Shown: positions 1 to 11,738, numbered from the stretch's first letter. The stretch is DNA of 64,000 bases from Hydrangea macrophylla (GCA_033977485.1 CM066988.1:30376001-30440000); one strand, 5' to 3'. Program-made: numbers and translations. The notes: a model not told the origin generated them from the sequence alone.

Positions 1-229
1 GAAAGCGTCACTACTAGCGGGTCATCATTGGGGCAGTGGACGCCCTCTGCAAGTCGTCGGACGTGAATGTTAGAATATCGGTTGGGGAGGAGCCGGTGGA
101 TTGGACCTGCCAGACATCTGCCCGGGATGCCCGAGCATGCCTCTTTCGTGCCGACTATGAATCTCCTCCGCCTGATGTTCCTCCAGAGATCACGTGGATG
201 TGGCCAAGTGGTGGTGGTTAATCGGGAGC

Positions 230-1822
230 TCAGGTGTCCTGCTGGGGTCGTCTATCTGCTGTGACGAACTCCGTGAGGTGTCCTTGCTCGATCAGCTTCT
301 CTATTGCTATCTTTAATTTAAAGCCATACTCTATTTCATGGCCGTGATCCCTGTGGTAGCGGCAGAATTTGTCCCGGTTCCTCTTACCGAGCGGGACTCT
401 TAGCTTTGCCGGCTGCGGAAGCAGTCTTTGCGCCTCGACGGCGGCCATGACTTCTTGAATGGGCCAGGAAAGGGGTGAAAGCAATCGGGGGCTGACCCCG
501 GACGTCCTTCTGATCTTGCCTCGGCTTCTTTCCCGAGCCCTTCTCGAATCCTTCACGCTTGTGCTTGGCCTTCGGGGATTCGTCTCCCACCTGGACGGCG
601 CTCTTCGCCTTCAGGAACTCTTCAGTATCTATGTATTTTCCGACCCTCTTCGAGAGCTCCACCAGGGTTGCCGATCGATCACGATGGAACGACGTGGCAA
701 CCTTGGTGTGTTGAACTCCCGAACTGAAGGCCATAATTACGGCCGTTTCATTGAGGTTGAGAATCAGGAGCCTTTGCTGGTTAAAACGGTCCATATATTC
801 CCTCAAGGACTCCCCTTTGCAATGCTTGATGGTCAGCAGCTGAGTGTCTAGCTGCGACCGATCGAGCATCCCGACAAACTGGGTGATGAACAACTTGCCG
901 AGGGCTTTGAAGTTGTCGACCGTCCGGGGCTTTAAAGCATGGAACCACTGTGCTGCTGGCCCTTTGAGGGTACTAGGAAAGGCCAGGCACAATAGCTCAT
1001 CCACCGTAGTGACCAGTGCCATGTGCGCCTTGTAGGTGCGGATGTAGTCCACCGGGCTCCCTGTGCCATCATAGGAGCTGAGGTGAGGGGGTTTCAACGT
1101 CCGTGGAATAGGAAACTGTGTCACCCGAGCGGTATAGGGTGATTCTGTCTCGTGTTGGTGAGGTCGTGACCGGACTTGCGGTTCAACCTCTCGATCTGCT
1201 GCTGCAGTTGCTCGAACTGGGCCTTGACGTCATCCCGCCCGGTTCTCCTCTCTGTATCCGAGCGGTAGGTCGGATCGGATGACGAGGCCTCGACCTCGAA
1301 GCGCGTCGACCTTTGGGATCGACCCAGGCTCTGGGTCCGAGTAATCGTGTGTCGAAGGTCCCCCTGGCTCCTGGTCGGGGGGTCCTCGGCCGATTCCCGG
1401 GCTCTCCGTCCTGACTCTTCCCCTCTGGCCGCACGCCGTCGGTTGATGATAGTCCTGGCATCCTCCACCCGACGAGGATCGGGCCGAGCTCGCCTTTGTG
1501 AACGCCTGGTTGCCTGGCTACGCTCACCATCACCGAGGGATTCCCGGTCCGGTGGAGACACCGGGCCAAAACGGGCTTGCCTGCGTGCCCGAGCGGGCCT
1601 TTGAATTGGGGCGCTTTTCTCAGGCTGATTTTCTGAGGCAGGGCGTTTCTCCTGCTGGGCCAAAAGTGCCTCCATCTGTTGTTGTGCCCGACGCTGGCCC
1701 TCCAAGAGTTGTGCAAGTATCGCCGTTATCTGTTCGGTGGTCATGGAGGTAGCCTGCTGCTCAGGCTGCGGGTTCTCCTGACCGGTCGGAACAGTAGTTT
1801 TCTTACCCGTCTTTGGCGGCAT
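230..1822 (-). pseudogene. gag of Ty3/gypsy (Tat-like) element A, frameshifted
   Basis: The retrotransposon capsid/nucleocapsid polyprotein reads leftward from an ATG at 1822. The first frame (1822-1121) is the charged N-terminal part with a Gln-rich coiled-coil stretch. The second frame (1124-384) carries the retrotransposon gag core (SSYDGTGSPVDYIRTYKAHM, LAFPSTLKGPAAQWF, FITQFVGM). The third frame (556-230) ends in a degenerate zinc knuckle, CRYHRDHGHE, where the last Cys reads Gly. The homologous gag in element E is open across the first junction, so a frameshift near 1122 is clear; a second lies near 450-550. Neighbours are its PBS and LTR to the right. Pol, if present, lies left of the window. 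Dead as a protein; family assignment is good, exact lineage (Tat-like) is inference. Confidence 0.85.
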
Positions 1823-1860
1823 GTTGATCAGTCATGAATTTGTTGATGAGAAGACTATGT

Positions 1861-1884
1861 CGTTTCCTACAGACGACGCTAAAC
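1861..1884 (-). other. Primer binding site of element A (degenerate)
   Basis: On the minus strand this reads TTTAGCGTCGTCTGTAGGAA, immediately inside the LTR edge. It is a decayed version of the TTGGCGCCGTCTATGGGA site seen in element E. It fixes the element on the minus strand, with the LTR to its right being the 5' LTR. Confidence 0.65.
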
Positions 1885-2193
1885 TGATGCTGCCTAAAAT
1901 TGGTAAGAAGGGTTTAGAGAGAAAATAAGACAAGAACAATTTGTATGTGGTTCGGTCCCGTCAACGAGGTGACCTACGTCCACGGTTGCGTTCGTGCGCT
2001 CTCACTAGCAGATCACCGGCGGGCCTGGTAAGCCAACAAAGATGGGCGGCACTACCAATAATACCAGCCGAGTATATGAGTGTTGATGGTGAGTTCTCTA
2101 TTGTATGCTTGTAAGCTAGAGAATTATTTTTCGGATCCCCTTTGACGGGGTAGGTGGGCTCTTTTATAGATGCAAAAGTCCACCCTTACATGG
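1885..2193 (-). mobile_element. 5' LTR of gypsy element A, first segment
   Basis: Starts TGATGCTGCC next to the PBS and matches the LTRs of element E along its length (TGTATGTGGTTCGG, ACTAGCAGATCACCGGCGGG, CTTTTATAGATG). It is interrupted after CATGG at 2189-2193 by copia element B and resumes at 11739. Confidence 0.85.
2189..2193 (+). repeat. Target-site duplication CATGG of copia B (left copy)
   Basis: CATGG at 2189-2193 is repeated exactly at 11734-11738, directly outside the two LTR ends of copia B. The disrupted LTR reads through coherently when B is removed, as judged against element E. Confidence 0.95.
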
Positions 2194-2506
2194 TGTTAGC
2201 CCCTTCCATTAATTGAATGGATAATTTTGATGATTAAAAAACTACTTAGTAATGGTTTCTAATTATCTCTAGTTGTTTTAGTTGCAGGGACATTGTTCAT
2301 ATATCTTTTTCTCGTTCATGGTGATTTTTGTTCTTTTATCCTAAGCCAAACGGAGCCTTACAAGTTGAAGAATCTTGATGTAATCACTATTTTAGGACAC
2401 TATGTAAGCAAATTGTTTATGTGAACATCTTACTTAAGGGCTCAAATTTAATTGAATAAGGTTTCACTTAATTAACCCAACCTTTCCTTTTAAAATCTGC
2501 ATAGAG

Positions 2507-2690
2507 CAGTCGATTGTGACATCGTTTCAGTCGACTGATAATCCAGTCGACTGTATGGTCGACCTGGGTACACAGAGTTTTCATAAGGGTACAAAACAGT
2601 CGACTGCCATCGTGACACAGTCGACTGATCTTCATATTTTAGTACATCCTTTTGAAAAGAAGTCGACTGCCCTGAGAAGACAGTCGACTG
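2507..2690 (+). promoter_or_regulatory. Cluster of CAGTCGACTG palindromes in the 5' LTR of B
   Basis: Five exact CAGTCGACTG copies start at 2528, 2544, 2597, 2618 and 2681. Variants lie at 2507 (one mismatch), 2557 (GGTCGACC, itself palindromic) and 2660. The cluster ends about 100 bp upstream of the TATA box. The same cluster in the 3' LTR has seven exact copies. A role as promoter-proximal protein-binding sites is inference. Confidence 0.6.
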
Positions 2691-2787
2691 AATCACTGCG
2701 ATAAACACTATAACGGCTAGTTAACTGCATTCAATGCAGCATTTATTACTCCCAACCACCCCCAACGGTTGGAAATCAAAAGGAAGT

Positions 2788-2795
2788 TATAAATA
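2788..2795 (+). promoter_or_regulatory. LTR TATA box (TATAAATA) of copia B
   Basis: TATAAATA follows an imperfect CCAAC/GTTGG inverted repeat and precedes the R/U5-like part of the LTR. The 3' LTR copy is at 11179-11186. Position within the LTR suits the U3 promoter. Confidence 0.7.
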
Positions 2796-3348
2796 CATTT
2801 ATTTGAACTTCATTAAGTTCTTTCCTTGAAAAATCTAACCAAGAATTTCATCATATTAATTTCTTGAGCCCTAGTTTGGTGAGATCATAAATTCTATTTG
2901 CTCTAGCATTCATTTGTAAATCTTGAGAGCAATTTATTGAGAGCTTAACTCTTGTATTTATTCACTCTATTGAGAGAGTATTCCATTCTTGTATCAAAAC
3001 CTATTTATAGAGGAAGTGTGTTTTAAGGGTTGGTGTAACCCTTGTTCAAGTGAATAGGATTTTCTTCCTTGAAGAGATTGTAAGGGTTTAATCTTCACCC
3101 TAAGGAGATTGAAATAGTGGAATCCTCAAGAGGTGTTCTTGAGGGGTGGAAGTAGGGCGCAGCGTGCGGTTTCCCGAACCACCTAAAAATTGGTTTGCAT
3201 TGTATCTCTTCCTTTTCTCTTTACATTGCTTTAGTAATTTTATTTGATTGGGCAATCAATTTGAACTATTTCTAAATTAAATTTTTTAAAACCTTATTCA
3301 CCCCCCCCCCCCCCCCCCCCTCTAAGGTTTCCTTTCTGGGCCAACAAT

Positions 3349-3366
3349 TGGTATCAAAGCCTCGGC
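3349..3366 (+). other. Primer binding site of copia B
   Basis: TGGTATCAAAGCCTCGGC lies 2 nt after the 5' LTR. It closely matches the initiator-tRNA-Met site (TGGTATCAGAGC) usual for Ty1/copia elements. Confidence 0.9.
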
Positions 3367-3398
3367 TCAATTTCTAACATTTTTGAGTTAAAGATTAA

Positions 3399-5144
3399 AT
3401 GGAAACTACCTCTAATACTATCATTTATAGTGAGGGACAATCCTCAAATAGACCTCCTTGTTTTAATGGTTCAAATTATGCCTATTGGAAAAATCGTATG
3501 AGAATCTACATGATTGCCCAAGATTTTGATCTTTGGCAACTTGTTGTGAATGGGCCTCACATTCCCATCAAGATTGTAGACGGTGTTGAAATTGAGAAAA
3601 CTATTGAGGAATACAATGACATTGATAAAAGGCTTATCAAAATGAATGCAAATGCTATGAATATTTTATATTGTGGATTAGACCCAAATGAGTATAATAG
3701 AATTTCTTCATGCGAATCCGCAAAAGAAATTTGGGATAAACTTGAGGTTGCTCATGAAGGTACTAATCAAGTTAAGAAATCTAAAATAAATCTACTTGTT
3801 CAAACGTATGAGATGTTTAAAATGTCTTCAAATGAAACTATTAGTGAAATGTTCACTCGCTTCACCATTATTATCAATAGTTTAAAAAGCCTTGGTAAAA
3901 CATATACTAATGAGGAGATGATTGAGAAATTGCTTAGGTCTCTTCCAAAGCCTTGGCAACCTAAAGTGACGGCAATCCGAGAGGCCAAGGAACTCTCAAC
4001 ACTCTCATTGGAGCAACTCTTGGGCTCTCTTGTTACTCACGAAATGGAGTTGGCGGTATTTGACAAGGAAGACAAGAAGAAGAACATTGCTCTCAAAACA
4101 TCTCAAGACAATGAAGAAGATAGTGATAGCAATGAAGATGATGAGATGGCTATGATCACTAGGAAGTTCAAAAGATTCTTGAAGAAGGATAAGAACTTCA
4201 CTAGGAGAACTCCTAAGACGATAGAGACTAAAAAGGAGCCAATTATATGCTTCAAATGCAAGAAGCCGGGCCATGTCAAGGCCGATTGTCCTTTAATGAA
4301 AAATAACTGAAAGAAAACAAAGAAAAGGGCAATGAAGGCTACTTGGGATGATTCCGATAGTGATTCATCAAAAGATGACTCAAGTGATGAAGAAGTGGCA
4401 AATATTTGTCTTATGGCTCACTTGAATGAGGTAAATGATCCTACTCCCGATGTTTGTTTTGATTCTCATAAATATGATGAACTACAAAATGCTTTTGAGG
4501 AATTACATCAAGAATTGGAAAACTTGGGAGCAAAGTATGTTTCTCTTAAAAAGAATTTTTCATTACTTTCAAATGAACTAAGTGATTTGAAAATTCAAAA
4601 TGATCTTTTGAGAAAAGAAAATGAAGCTCTAATTGACCTAAAATCTCAAAACGATTTATTGAGAAAAGAAAAGGAAGAGCTTTCATTAAACGATTTCTCT
4701 TCAAGTATCTTAAAGAAAGAAAATGAAGATTTGAAGAAGCAAGTGGAAGACTTAACCAAAACAATAACAAAATTCACTCTTGGGGAACAAAATCTAAATA
4801 TGCTTTTGGGAAAACAAAGATGCGTTTTTGAAAAAGCCGGTCTAGGATTCAATCCTACCTTTAAAGAAAAGAAATTGAATAACTTTTTTTCAAAAGGTAC
4901 TTCCACTAGCTCCAACAAAAATCTAGTGAAAAATTCTCATCAAAATTTCTTTGTAAAAGAAGTCTCCTCAAGTATGTCCAATCCTAATATTACATGCCAT
5001 TATTGCTTGAGAAAAGGACATGTAAACTACAAATGTCCAAACAAAAGAAAACTCAATATGGTGTGGATTGAAAAGGGAACAACACCTCCCTTTGCTAACA
5101 AAGTTGGACCCAACGAATATTGGGTACCAAAGAGGATCACTTAA
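3399..5144 (+). pseudogene. gag of copia B with one in-frame stop
   Basis: Frame from ATG 3399 to TAA 5142-5144, broken once by TGA at 4308-4310. The first part (303 aa) is a copia gag capsid region (PPCFNGSNYAYWKNRM near residue 20, then CESAKEIWDKL and QVKKSKINLL) ending in a CCHC knuckle, CFKCKKPGHVKADC. The part after the stop (270 aa) is acidic, then a long coiled coil (about residues 50-145), then a second knuckle [15 protein letters not shown] long second half with coiled coil and extra knuckle fits SIRE-type gag. Protease follows in another frame, so a shift near 5140 separates gag from pol. Dead as annotated unless the stop is read through. Confidence 0.85.
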
Positions 5145-5157
5145 GCTCATATTGTAG

Positions 5158-8100
5158 GTTTGTCTCAAATCTTCTAGCAAGGATAGATGGTTCTTGGATA
5201 GTGGTTGCTCAAGACATATGACCGGAGACAAATCCAAGTTCTCATCTCTCTCTCCAAAGGATGGAGGAAATGTCACTTTCGGAGACAACTCTAAAGGAAG
5301 AATTATCGGTATAGGTAACATTGGTAAGAATTCCTCATTAACTATCGAAAATGTACTTTTGGTTGAAGGTCTAAAACATAACTTGCTTAGTATTAGTCAA
5401 TTATGTGATAAAGGGTTTCAAGTTGTGTTTGAATCAAATTATTGCATGATTAAGTATGCTAGTTGCAATAAAACTTTGTTTATTGCTTATAGAGAAGACA
5501 ATGTGTACACAATTGATTTTGATGATATTTCTTCTCAAGATGTTAAGTGTTTTGCCGCTTTGAATGAAACAAGTTGGCTTTGGCATAGAAGATTGGGTCA
5601 TGCTAGCATTGACTTACTTTCAAATTTATCTAAAAAAGAATTGGTCAAAGGTTTGCCAAAAACAAAATTTGTTAAAGATAAAGTTTGTGATGCTTGTCAA
5701 CTTGGAAAGCAAATCAAAACATCTTTCAAAAAGAAAAAGGAAATATCAACTTGTAGACTTCTAGAGTTACTTCATATGGATTTATTTGGTCCAAATCGAG
5801 TTGCTAGTATGAGTGGCAAAATCTATGCTTTTGTCATTGTTGATGATTTTTCTAGATTCACTTGGGTGTTCTTTCTTGCACATAAGGATGAAGCTTTTAC
5901 ATTCTTTGTTAACTTTTGCAAACGTGTTCAAAATGAAAAAGGGCATGCGATTAACAACATAAGAAGTGATAGAGGCCGAGAATTTGATAATAATGAGATT
6001 ACTACTTTTTGTGAAGAAAATGGTTTTGGTCACAATTTTTCGGCACCTAGAACTCCTTAACAAAATGGGGTTTTTGAGAGGAAAAATAGATCTCTTCAAG
6101 AAATGGCAAGAACTATGTTAAATGAATTCTCTTTACCAAAATATTTTTGGGCCGAGGCCACTAGCACTTCATGTTATGTTATTAATCGTGTGGTCATTAG
6201 AAACAAGCTTAATAAGACCCCATATGAGCTTTGGAAAGGAAGAAAGCCCAACATAAGTTATTTCAAAGTTTTTGGATGTAAGTGTTTTATCTTGAATACT
6301 AAGGATAACTTGGGAAAATTTGATGCTAAATCGGATGAAGGCATTTTTCTTGGATATTCTCAAATTAGCAAAGCTTATAGAGTTTTCAATAAAAGAACAT
6401 TGATTGTAGAAGAATCAATGCACGTTATTTTTGATGAAGCAAATCCGTTTAAAAAGGTCTTAGACGATGACATTGAGACTTCCAAAGATACTTCAAACAA
6501 TGTTGAAAACAATTGCTCAAACTCTTTACTTCTTGATAACTCTAAGGAAGAAGATCCTCTTTCCATTGAACCACCTAGAGTGGAATCTAGAAGTGATCTC
6601 CCTTTTGAATGGAAAAATGTGCCTAATCATCCTATTGATCAAATTCTAGGAGATCCTAGTCAAGGTGTAGCAACTAGATCATCTCTCAAAAATATTTGTA
6701 ATAACTTAGCATTTCTATTTCAAATTGAACCCAAGAACTTTGATGAAGCCGAGAACGATGAAAATTGGTTACTGGCTATGCAAGAAGAGCTTAATCAATT
6801 TGAGAGAAATGAAGTTTGGACTCTTGTTCCTAAACCCTTTGATCACACTATTATTGGAACAAAATGGGTTTTTCGAAACAAAAAGGATGAATCCGGCATT
6901 GTTGTGAGAAACAAGGCTAGATTAGTTGCCCAAGGCTACAATCAAGAAGAAGGTATAGACTACGAGGAGACCTATGCTCCCGTAGCTAGACTTGAAGCCA
7001 TTAGGATGCTTCTTGCCTTTGCTTGCTATAAAAATTTCAAACTTTTTCAAATGGATGTGAAAAGTGCCTTTCTAAATGGCTTTATCTCCGAGGAAGTCTA
7101 TGTTAAACAACCCCCCGATTTTGAAAATCCACATCATCCGGATCATGTTTTTAAACTCACAAAAGCGTTATATGGGTTAAAACAAGCTCCACGTGCTTGG
7201 TATGATAGACTAAGTAAATATCTTATTGATCTTGGTTTTAATCGAGGAAAAATTGATACTACTCTTTTTGTTAAAACCTCAAATGAAGATATCTTGCTTG
7301 TTCAAATTTACGTGGACGATATTATATTTGGAGCTACAAATGAGAAGATGTATGAAGAATTTGCAACATGTATGCAAAATGAATTTGAAATGAGTTTGAT
7401 GGGGGAGCTAAATTTTTTTCTTGGACTTCAAATAAAGCAACATAAGGATGGCATTTTCATAAATCAATCCAAGCATATTAAGGATCTTTTAAAAAGATTT
7501 GGATTGGAAGGAAGTAAAGCTTTTCAAACCCCTATGAGTTCTACTTTAAAACTTGATAAAGATGAAACCGGCAAGCCGGTAGATTGTAAGCTTTTTCGGG
7601 GAATGATTGGTAGTCTATTGTATCTCACCGCAAGTAGACCGGATATAATGTTTAGCGTATGCCTCTGTGCTAGATTTCAAGCTTTACCTAAGGAATCTCA
7701 TGTCATTGCGGTTAAACGTATTTTTCGTTATCTTCTAGGTACTATAGACTTAGGTCTTTGGTATCCTAAAAATACTTCTTTTGAATTAACAAGTTTTTCG
7801 GATGCGGATTTTGCCGGCTGTAAAATTGATCGCAAAAGTACAAGTGGCACATGTCATTTCTTAGGACACTCACTTGTCTCATGGTTTAGTAAGAAACAAA
7901 ATTCGGTAGCTCTATCCACTGCCGAAGCCGAATAGCTGCTGGAAGTTGTTGTGCTCAAACACTTTATATGAAACAACAATTAGAAGATTTTGGACTTTAT
8001 TATGATCATATTCCTATATATTGTGATAATACTAGTGCCATATGTTTATCCAAAAATCCTATCCAACACTCAAGAACTAAACACATTGAGATTCGTCATC

Positions 8101-8258
8101 ATTTTATTCGCGATCATGTTCAAAAGGGGGATGTTGATCTTGCTTTCATCAACAACGATCGTCAATGGGCTGATATTTTCACAAAACCCCTTCCCGAAGA
8201 ACGTCTTTGTGTTATTAGAAGAGAATTAGGCTTGTCCTATTTGATTGATCTGCTATAA
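5158..8258 (+). pseudogene. pol of copia B: protease, integrase, RT, RNase H
   Basis: Copia-type polyprotein. Protease motif [10 protein letters not shown] lies near 5197. Integrase has the HHCC finger (WHRRLGHAS, CDACQLGK), catalytic Asp contexts (LHMDLFGP, VDDFSRFTWVFF) and the Glu context just after 6060. RT has KARLVAQGYNQEEGIDYEET and the catalytic YVDDIIFGA. RNase H has DADFAGCKIDRKSTSG and ends FTKPLPEERL at 8258. Lesions: TAA at 6058-6060 where the copia integrase normally has Gln, and a stop at 7933 caused by an apparent 4-nt loss, after which the RNase H tail continues in another frame (7935-8258). Too many lesions to be active. Confidence 0.9.
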
Positions 8259-8308
8259 AACTCTGTATCTGGACTGACATCTCCTTCTCTGTATTTCTTT
8301 TGTCAAAG

Positions 8309-8639
8309 CAGTCGACTGACTTACCGTCACAGTCGACTGGTTCTATTCATTCTCCTTTGATCCCTTGTTTCTGACCACATCAGTCGGCTGAGGCGTCGAC
8401 CGTGGCGTCGACTGTTTTTGAATCCTTAATCCCTGCCTACTCCCGTCGACTGCGGAGTCGACTATTTTTGCACCCTCTTTTCCCTGCCTACTCCAGTCGA
8501 CTGAGGCATCGACTGGTTTCATGCTTTTCAATCCCTGCCCACTTCAGTCGACTATGGCGTCGACTGAGACTCTGATTAGCCCCAATTTCCAAGCCCTAAT
8601 TTGATGATCAGTCGACTGCTTATGCGACGCAGTCGACTG
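8309..8639 (+). promoter_or_regulatory. Second CAGTCGACTG/GTCGAC palindrome cluster, upstream of ORF2
   Basis: This non-coding stretch between the RNase H stop and ORF2 holds at least a dozen GTCGAC-cored words. Exact CAGTCGACTG copies include 8309, 8609 and 8630, with many GCGTCGAC, GAGTCGAC and CATCGACT variants between. It is the same word as in the LTRs of this element and ends 7 bp before an AT-rich TATA-like run. Confidence 0.6.
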
Positions 8640-8645
8640 TTTTCT

Positions 8646-8663
8646 TATAATATATATATATAT
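8646..8663 (+). promoter_or_regulatory. TATA-like run, possible internal promoter for ORF2
   Basis: A TATAATATATATATATAT run is followed by about 240 nt of CT-rich sequence, like a plant pyrimidine-rich leader, and then the ORF2 ATG at 8922. Together with the palindrome cluster just upstream it copies the LTR promoter layout. Promoter function is inference. Confidence 0.4.
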
Positions 8664-8921
8664 CGCGGCCCTCTTTTCTTTCCTTCTTCATCTCCTGTTC
8701 CTGCGGCGATTTTTTTTCTTTCTTCCTTCGTCTCTTTTCTCCTTCCTTCCCATTCAAATCATTCATCCTCTCCCTTCGTTTTCTTCTTCCTCCTCTCCAT
8801 TAAAACATCCTGAACCTCTTTTCCCTTCTCTGAACCTCATATCTCGTTCTCCCTCCTCTTCCTTCCTCTGTGACCTTTTTTCTCTCTCCTCTCTATCGCC
8901 ATCTACTCTTCACTCTCTATC

Positions 8922-10247
8922 ATGGCTCCCAAGCTCAAAAGGAAAACCCCTGCTAGTGGATCATCCTCAGCCTCTCAAGCAACCAAGGCCAAGCGTTTCC
9001 CTACTCAGGAGGAGCAAGAAAGCTTTGATGAGGTTTTCTCCCACAGGAATGTGGTGTTTGGTAAGATTCTTCCCATTCCTTTTTCTAAATCTGCTAATCT
9101 TCGATTAGGATTTCTTCTGGAACGCCTATGATGGCATCTCTTTACCAGTCTTAGCGAACCCTGCTATCCCACACTCGTTAAGGAATTTTATTGTAATATG
9201 ACTTTTGGATATCGTGCTGACTCCATTAATTCTTTCGTTCGCGGTGTCAAAATTCATTTGGATCCAGACTCTGTTTCTTCTATTTTTCATATTCGTCGTG
9301 GTAATATTACTGAATATAATATAAATTCTTGGAATCAAGGGCACGGATTCGACCCTCTCATTGCTTGCCGTCTCATTACCGGCAACAATGAGTTGTCTTA
9401 TCCCGTGAAGCCCAAGGCTTCTGCCCTCACCTTTGAGGCACGTCTTATTCAACATCTTCTCACTTATACCCTTCTGCCCCGTGCTGGCGGTCGTGATTCT
9501 GTTTCTTTCTTGGATGTTTTTTTAATTTGGTGCCTACTTGAAAATAAATCTTATGATTTACCATATCTCGTTTGCCGCCACATTTGTGAATGCCAAAAGA
9601 AGTCTAAATCCAGTTCCTTACCTTATGGCTTCGCCTTAACTACTGTTTTTCGTCACTTCAAGGTTCCCTTGGAGGACGAATTCGATCGACATGACCCCAT
9701 TTCTACTGACTTCTACTCTTCTACTATTTTATCTCTTATGGGATACAAACTCGTGGGAAATGCCTTTGTTCCCAAGGCCTCTACTGATCCCACATCTCCT
9801 TCTGCTCCCACCCCTTCCATTCCTACTCCTTCTTCTCATCCGTCTTCATCTTCAGCTCCTCCTCCTCCTCCTCCTCCTCCTCCTCCTCCTCCTCCACCTG
9901 CTATTGATACACCCTCTCCTGACATTTTGGAGCAGCTCTCCGTTATCTCCGCTCAGGTCTTGAGCCTCTCTACCTCCATCTCCTCTCTATCTGACTCTCA
10001 CTCCCAGTCTATTCAGACTATGCAGGCTTCCTTATCTTCCTCACAGCAGGAGGCCCTTGAGCTTCATCAGCGCGCCATCGCATCATTACGAGCCGATGTT
10101 TTTGAGATTGGTAGGTCGTTGGATACTTTGCGCACTTCTACTGCTGCTACTCAGAAGCTTCTTGATCGTCGTCTATCGTCTCTTCAGGCTTCTGTTGATG
10201 ACGCTCGTGAGGAGATCCATGTTATCCGGACTCGCTTACACTTTTGA
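8922..10247 (+). pseudogene. ORF2 of copia B (plant transposon protein-like, coiled-coil C-terminus), one internal stop
   Basis: One frame of 442 codons from ATG 8922 to TGA at 10245, interrupted only by TGA at 9129-9131. The N-terminus is basic and Ser-rich (PKLKRKTPASGSSSASQ), possibly a nuclear signal. The middle (GYRADSINSFVRGVKIHLDP through the FRHFKVPL region) resembles the putative plant transposon protein domain found as an extra ORF after pol in SIRE-like copia elements. A Pro-rich linker with a long Pro run follows (about 9780-9900), then a C-terminal coiled coil of about 100 residues. I see no signal peptide or clear membrane segment, so an envelope role is not supported. Function unknown. 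Confidence 0.7.
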
Positions 10248-10498
10248 CTGTGTAGTTCTTGGTTTATTGGACATTTTTTTTTGGGTAAATGGATGGTCTT
10301 TGTAATTTTGCAAATTTACTGATCTTACAATTCTTTTTGGATAGTAACTAGATTTTGTATCTGTTGTTAGCTGCTTATGTTTGACTTTTGACTGTGTAGA
10401 TGAATTACAGTGTTTATATGACAAACTTCAACGTTAATGCAATCTTTGTATGCTTCTTAGTCTTGATTCTTAGCCTCCTTATCTGTTTTTTGTTAATG

Positions 10499-10584
10499 AC
10501 AAAGGGGGAGAAAAAGTATGCACCCATGAGATCATTATTTTTATTGGGCAACAAGTGGTTTGTCATCATCAAAAAGGGGGAGAT
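10499..10584 (+). other. Doubled polypurine tract of copia B
   Basis: ACAAAGGGGGAGAAAAA near 10499 and AAAAAGGGGGAGAT at 10571-10584 are two polypurine tracts. The second abuts the 3' LTR and would prime plus-strand synthesis. Confidence 0.8.
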
Positions 10585-11733
10585 TGTTAGCCCCTTCCAT
10601 TAATTGAATGGATAATTTTGATGATTAACAAACTACTTAGTAATGGTTTCTAATTATCTCTAGTTGTTTTAGTTGCAGGGACATTGTTCATATATCTTTT
10701 TCTCGTTCATGGTGATTTTTGTTCTTTTATCCTAAGCCAAACGGAGCCTTACAAGTTGAAGAATCTTGATGTAATCACTGTTTTAGGACACTATGTAAGC
10801 AAATTGTTTATGTGAACATCTTACTTAAGGGCTCAAATTTAATTGAATAAGGTTTCACTTAATTAACCCAACCTTTCCTTTTAAAATCTGCATAGAGCAG
10901 TCGACTGTGACATCGTTTCAGTCGACTGATAATCCAGTCGACTGTATGGTCGACCTGGGTACACAGAGTTTTCATAAGGGTACAAAACAGTCGACTGCCA
11001 TCGCGACACAGTCGACTGATCTTCATATTTTAGTACATCCTTTTGAAAAGCAGTCGACTGCCCTGAGAAGACAGTCGACTGAATCACTGCGATAAACACT
11101 GTAACGGATAGTTAACTGCATTTAATGCAGCATTTATTACTCCCAACCACCCCCAACGGTTGGAAATCAAAAGGAAGTTATAAATACATTTATTTGAACT
11201 TCATTAAGTTCTCTCCTTGAAAAATCTAACCAAGAATTTCATCATATTAATTTCTTGAGCCCTAGTTTCGTGAGATCATAAATTCTATTTGCTCTAGCAT
11301 TCATTTGTAAATCTTGAGAGCAATTTATTGAGAGCTTAACTCTTGTATTTATTCACTCTATTGAGAGAGTATTCCATTCTTGTATCAAAACCTATTTATA
11401 GAGGAAGTGTGTTTTAAGGGTTGGTGTAACCCTTGTTCAAGTGAAGAGGATTTTCTTCCTTGAAGAGATTGTAAGGGTTTAATCTTCACCCTAAGGAGAT
11501 TGAAATAGTGGAATCCTCAAAAGGTGTTCTTGAGGGGTGGAAGTAGGGCGCAGCGTGCGGTTTCCCGAACCACCTAAAAATTGGTTTGCATTGTATCTCT
11601 TCCTTTTCTCTTTACATTACTTTAGTATTTTTATTTGATTGGGCAATCAATTTGAACTATTTCTAAATTAAATTTTTTAAAACCTTATTCACCCCCCCCC
11701 CCCCCCCTCTAAGGTTTCCTTTCTGGGCCAACA
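10585..11733 (+). repeat. 3' LTR of copia B
   Basis: Copy of the 5' LTR with about 14 substitutions and a shorter C-run. Seven exact CAGTCGACTG words start at 10898, 10919, 10935, 10988, 11009, 11051 and 11072. TATAAATA is at 11179. It is followed by the second CATGG. Confidence 0.95.
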
Positions 11734-11738
11734 CATGG

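Larger units (their letters stand above)
2194..3346 (+). repeat. 5' LTR of copia B
   Basis: Begins TGTTAGCCCC and ends CTGGGCCAACA just before the PBS. It contains a cluster of CAGTCGACTG palindromes, a TATA box at 2788 and a C-run over 20 nt long near the 3' edge (about 3300-3320). It duplicates 10585-11733. Confidence 0.95.
2194..11733 (+). mobile_element. Complete SIRE/Maximus-type Ty1/copia retrotransposon B
   Basis: A 9540-bp element with LTRs of 1153 and 1149 bp (TGTTAG...CCAACA), a PBS, gag, protease, integrase, reverse transcriptase, RNase H in the copia order, a second ORF after pol, a polypurine tract and a perfect 5-bp target duplication. By eye the LTRs differ at about 14 substitutions plus poly-C length, so the insertion is fairly recent. 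It is nevertheless defective: in-frame stops at 4308, 6058 and 9129, a shift and stops at 5142-5157, and a probable 4-nt deletion near 7932. The large size, second ORF, long LTRs with a C-run and doubled polypurine tract fit the SIRE/Maximus lineage; the lineage call is from memory of that family. Confidence 0.93.

Noticed and set aside
459..851. 130-codon plus-strand ORF
   Set aside because: Antisense shadow of the GC-rich gag of element A.
9691..9963. 90-codon Leu-rich ORF resembling a membrane protein
   Set aside because: Out-of-frame reading of the Pro-coding CTC/CCT repeats in copia B ORF2; not an envelope gene.
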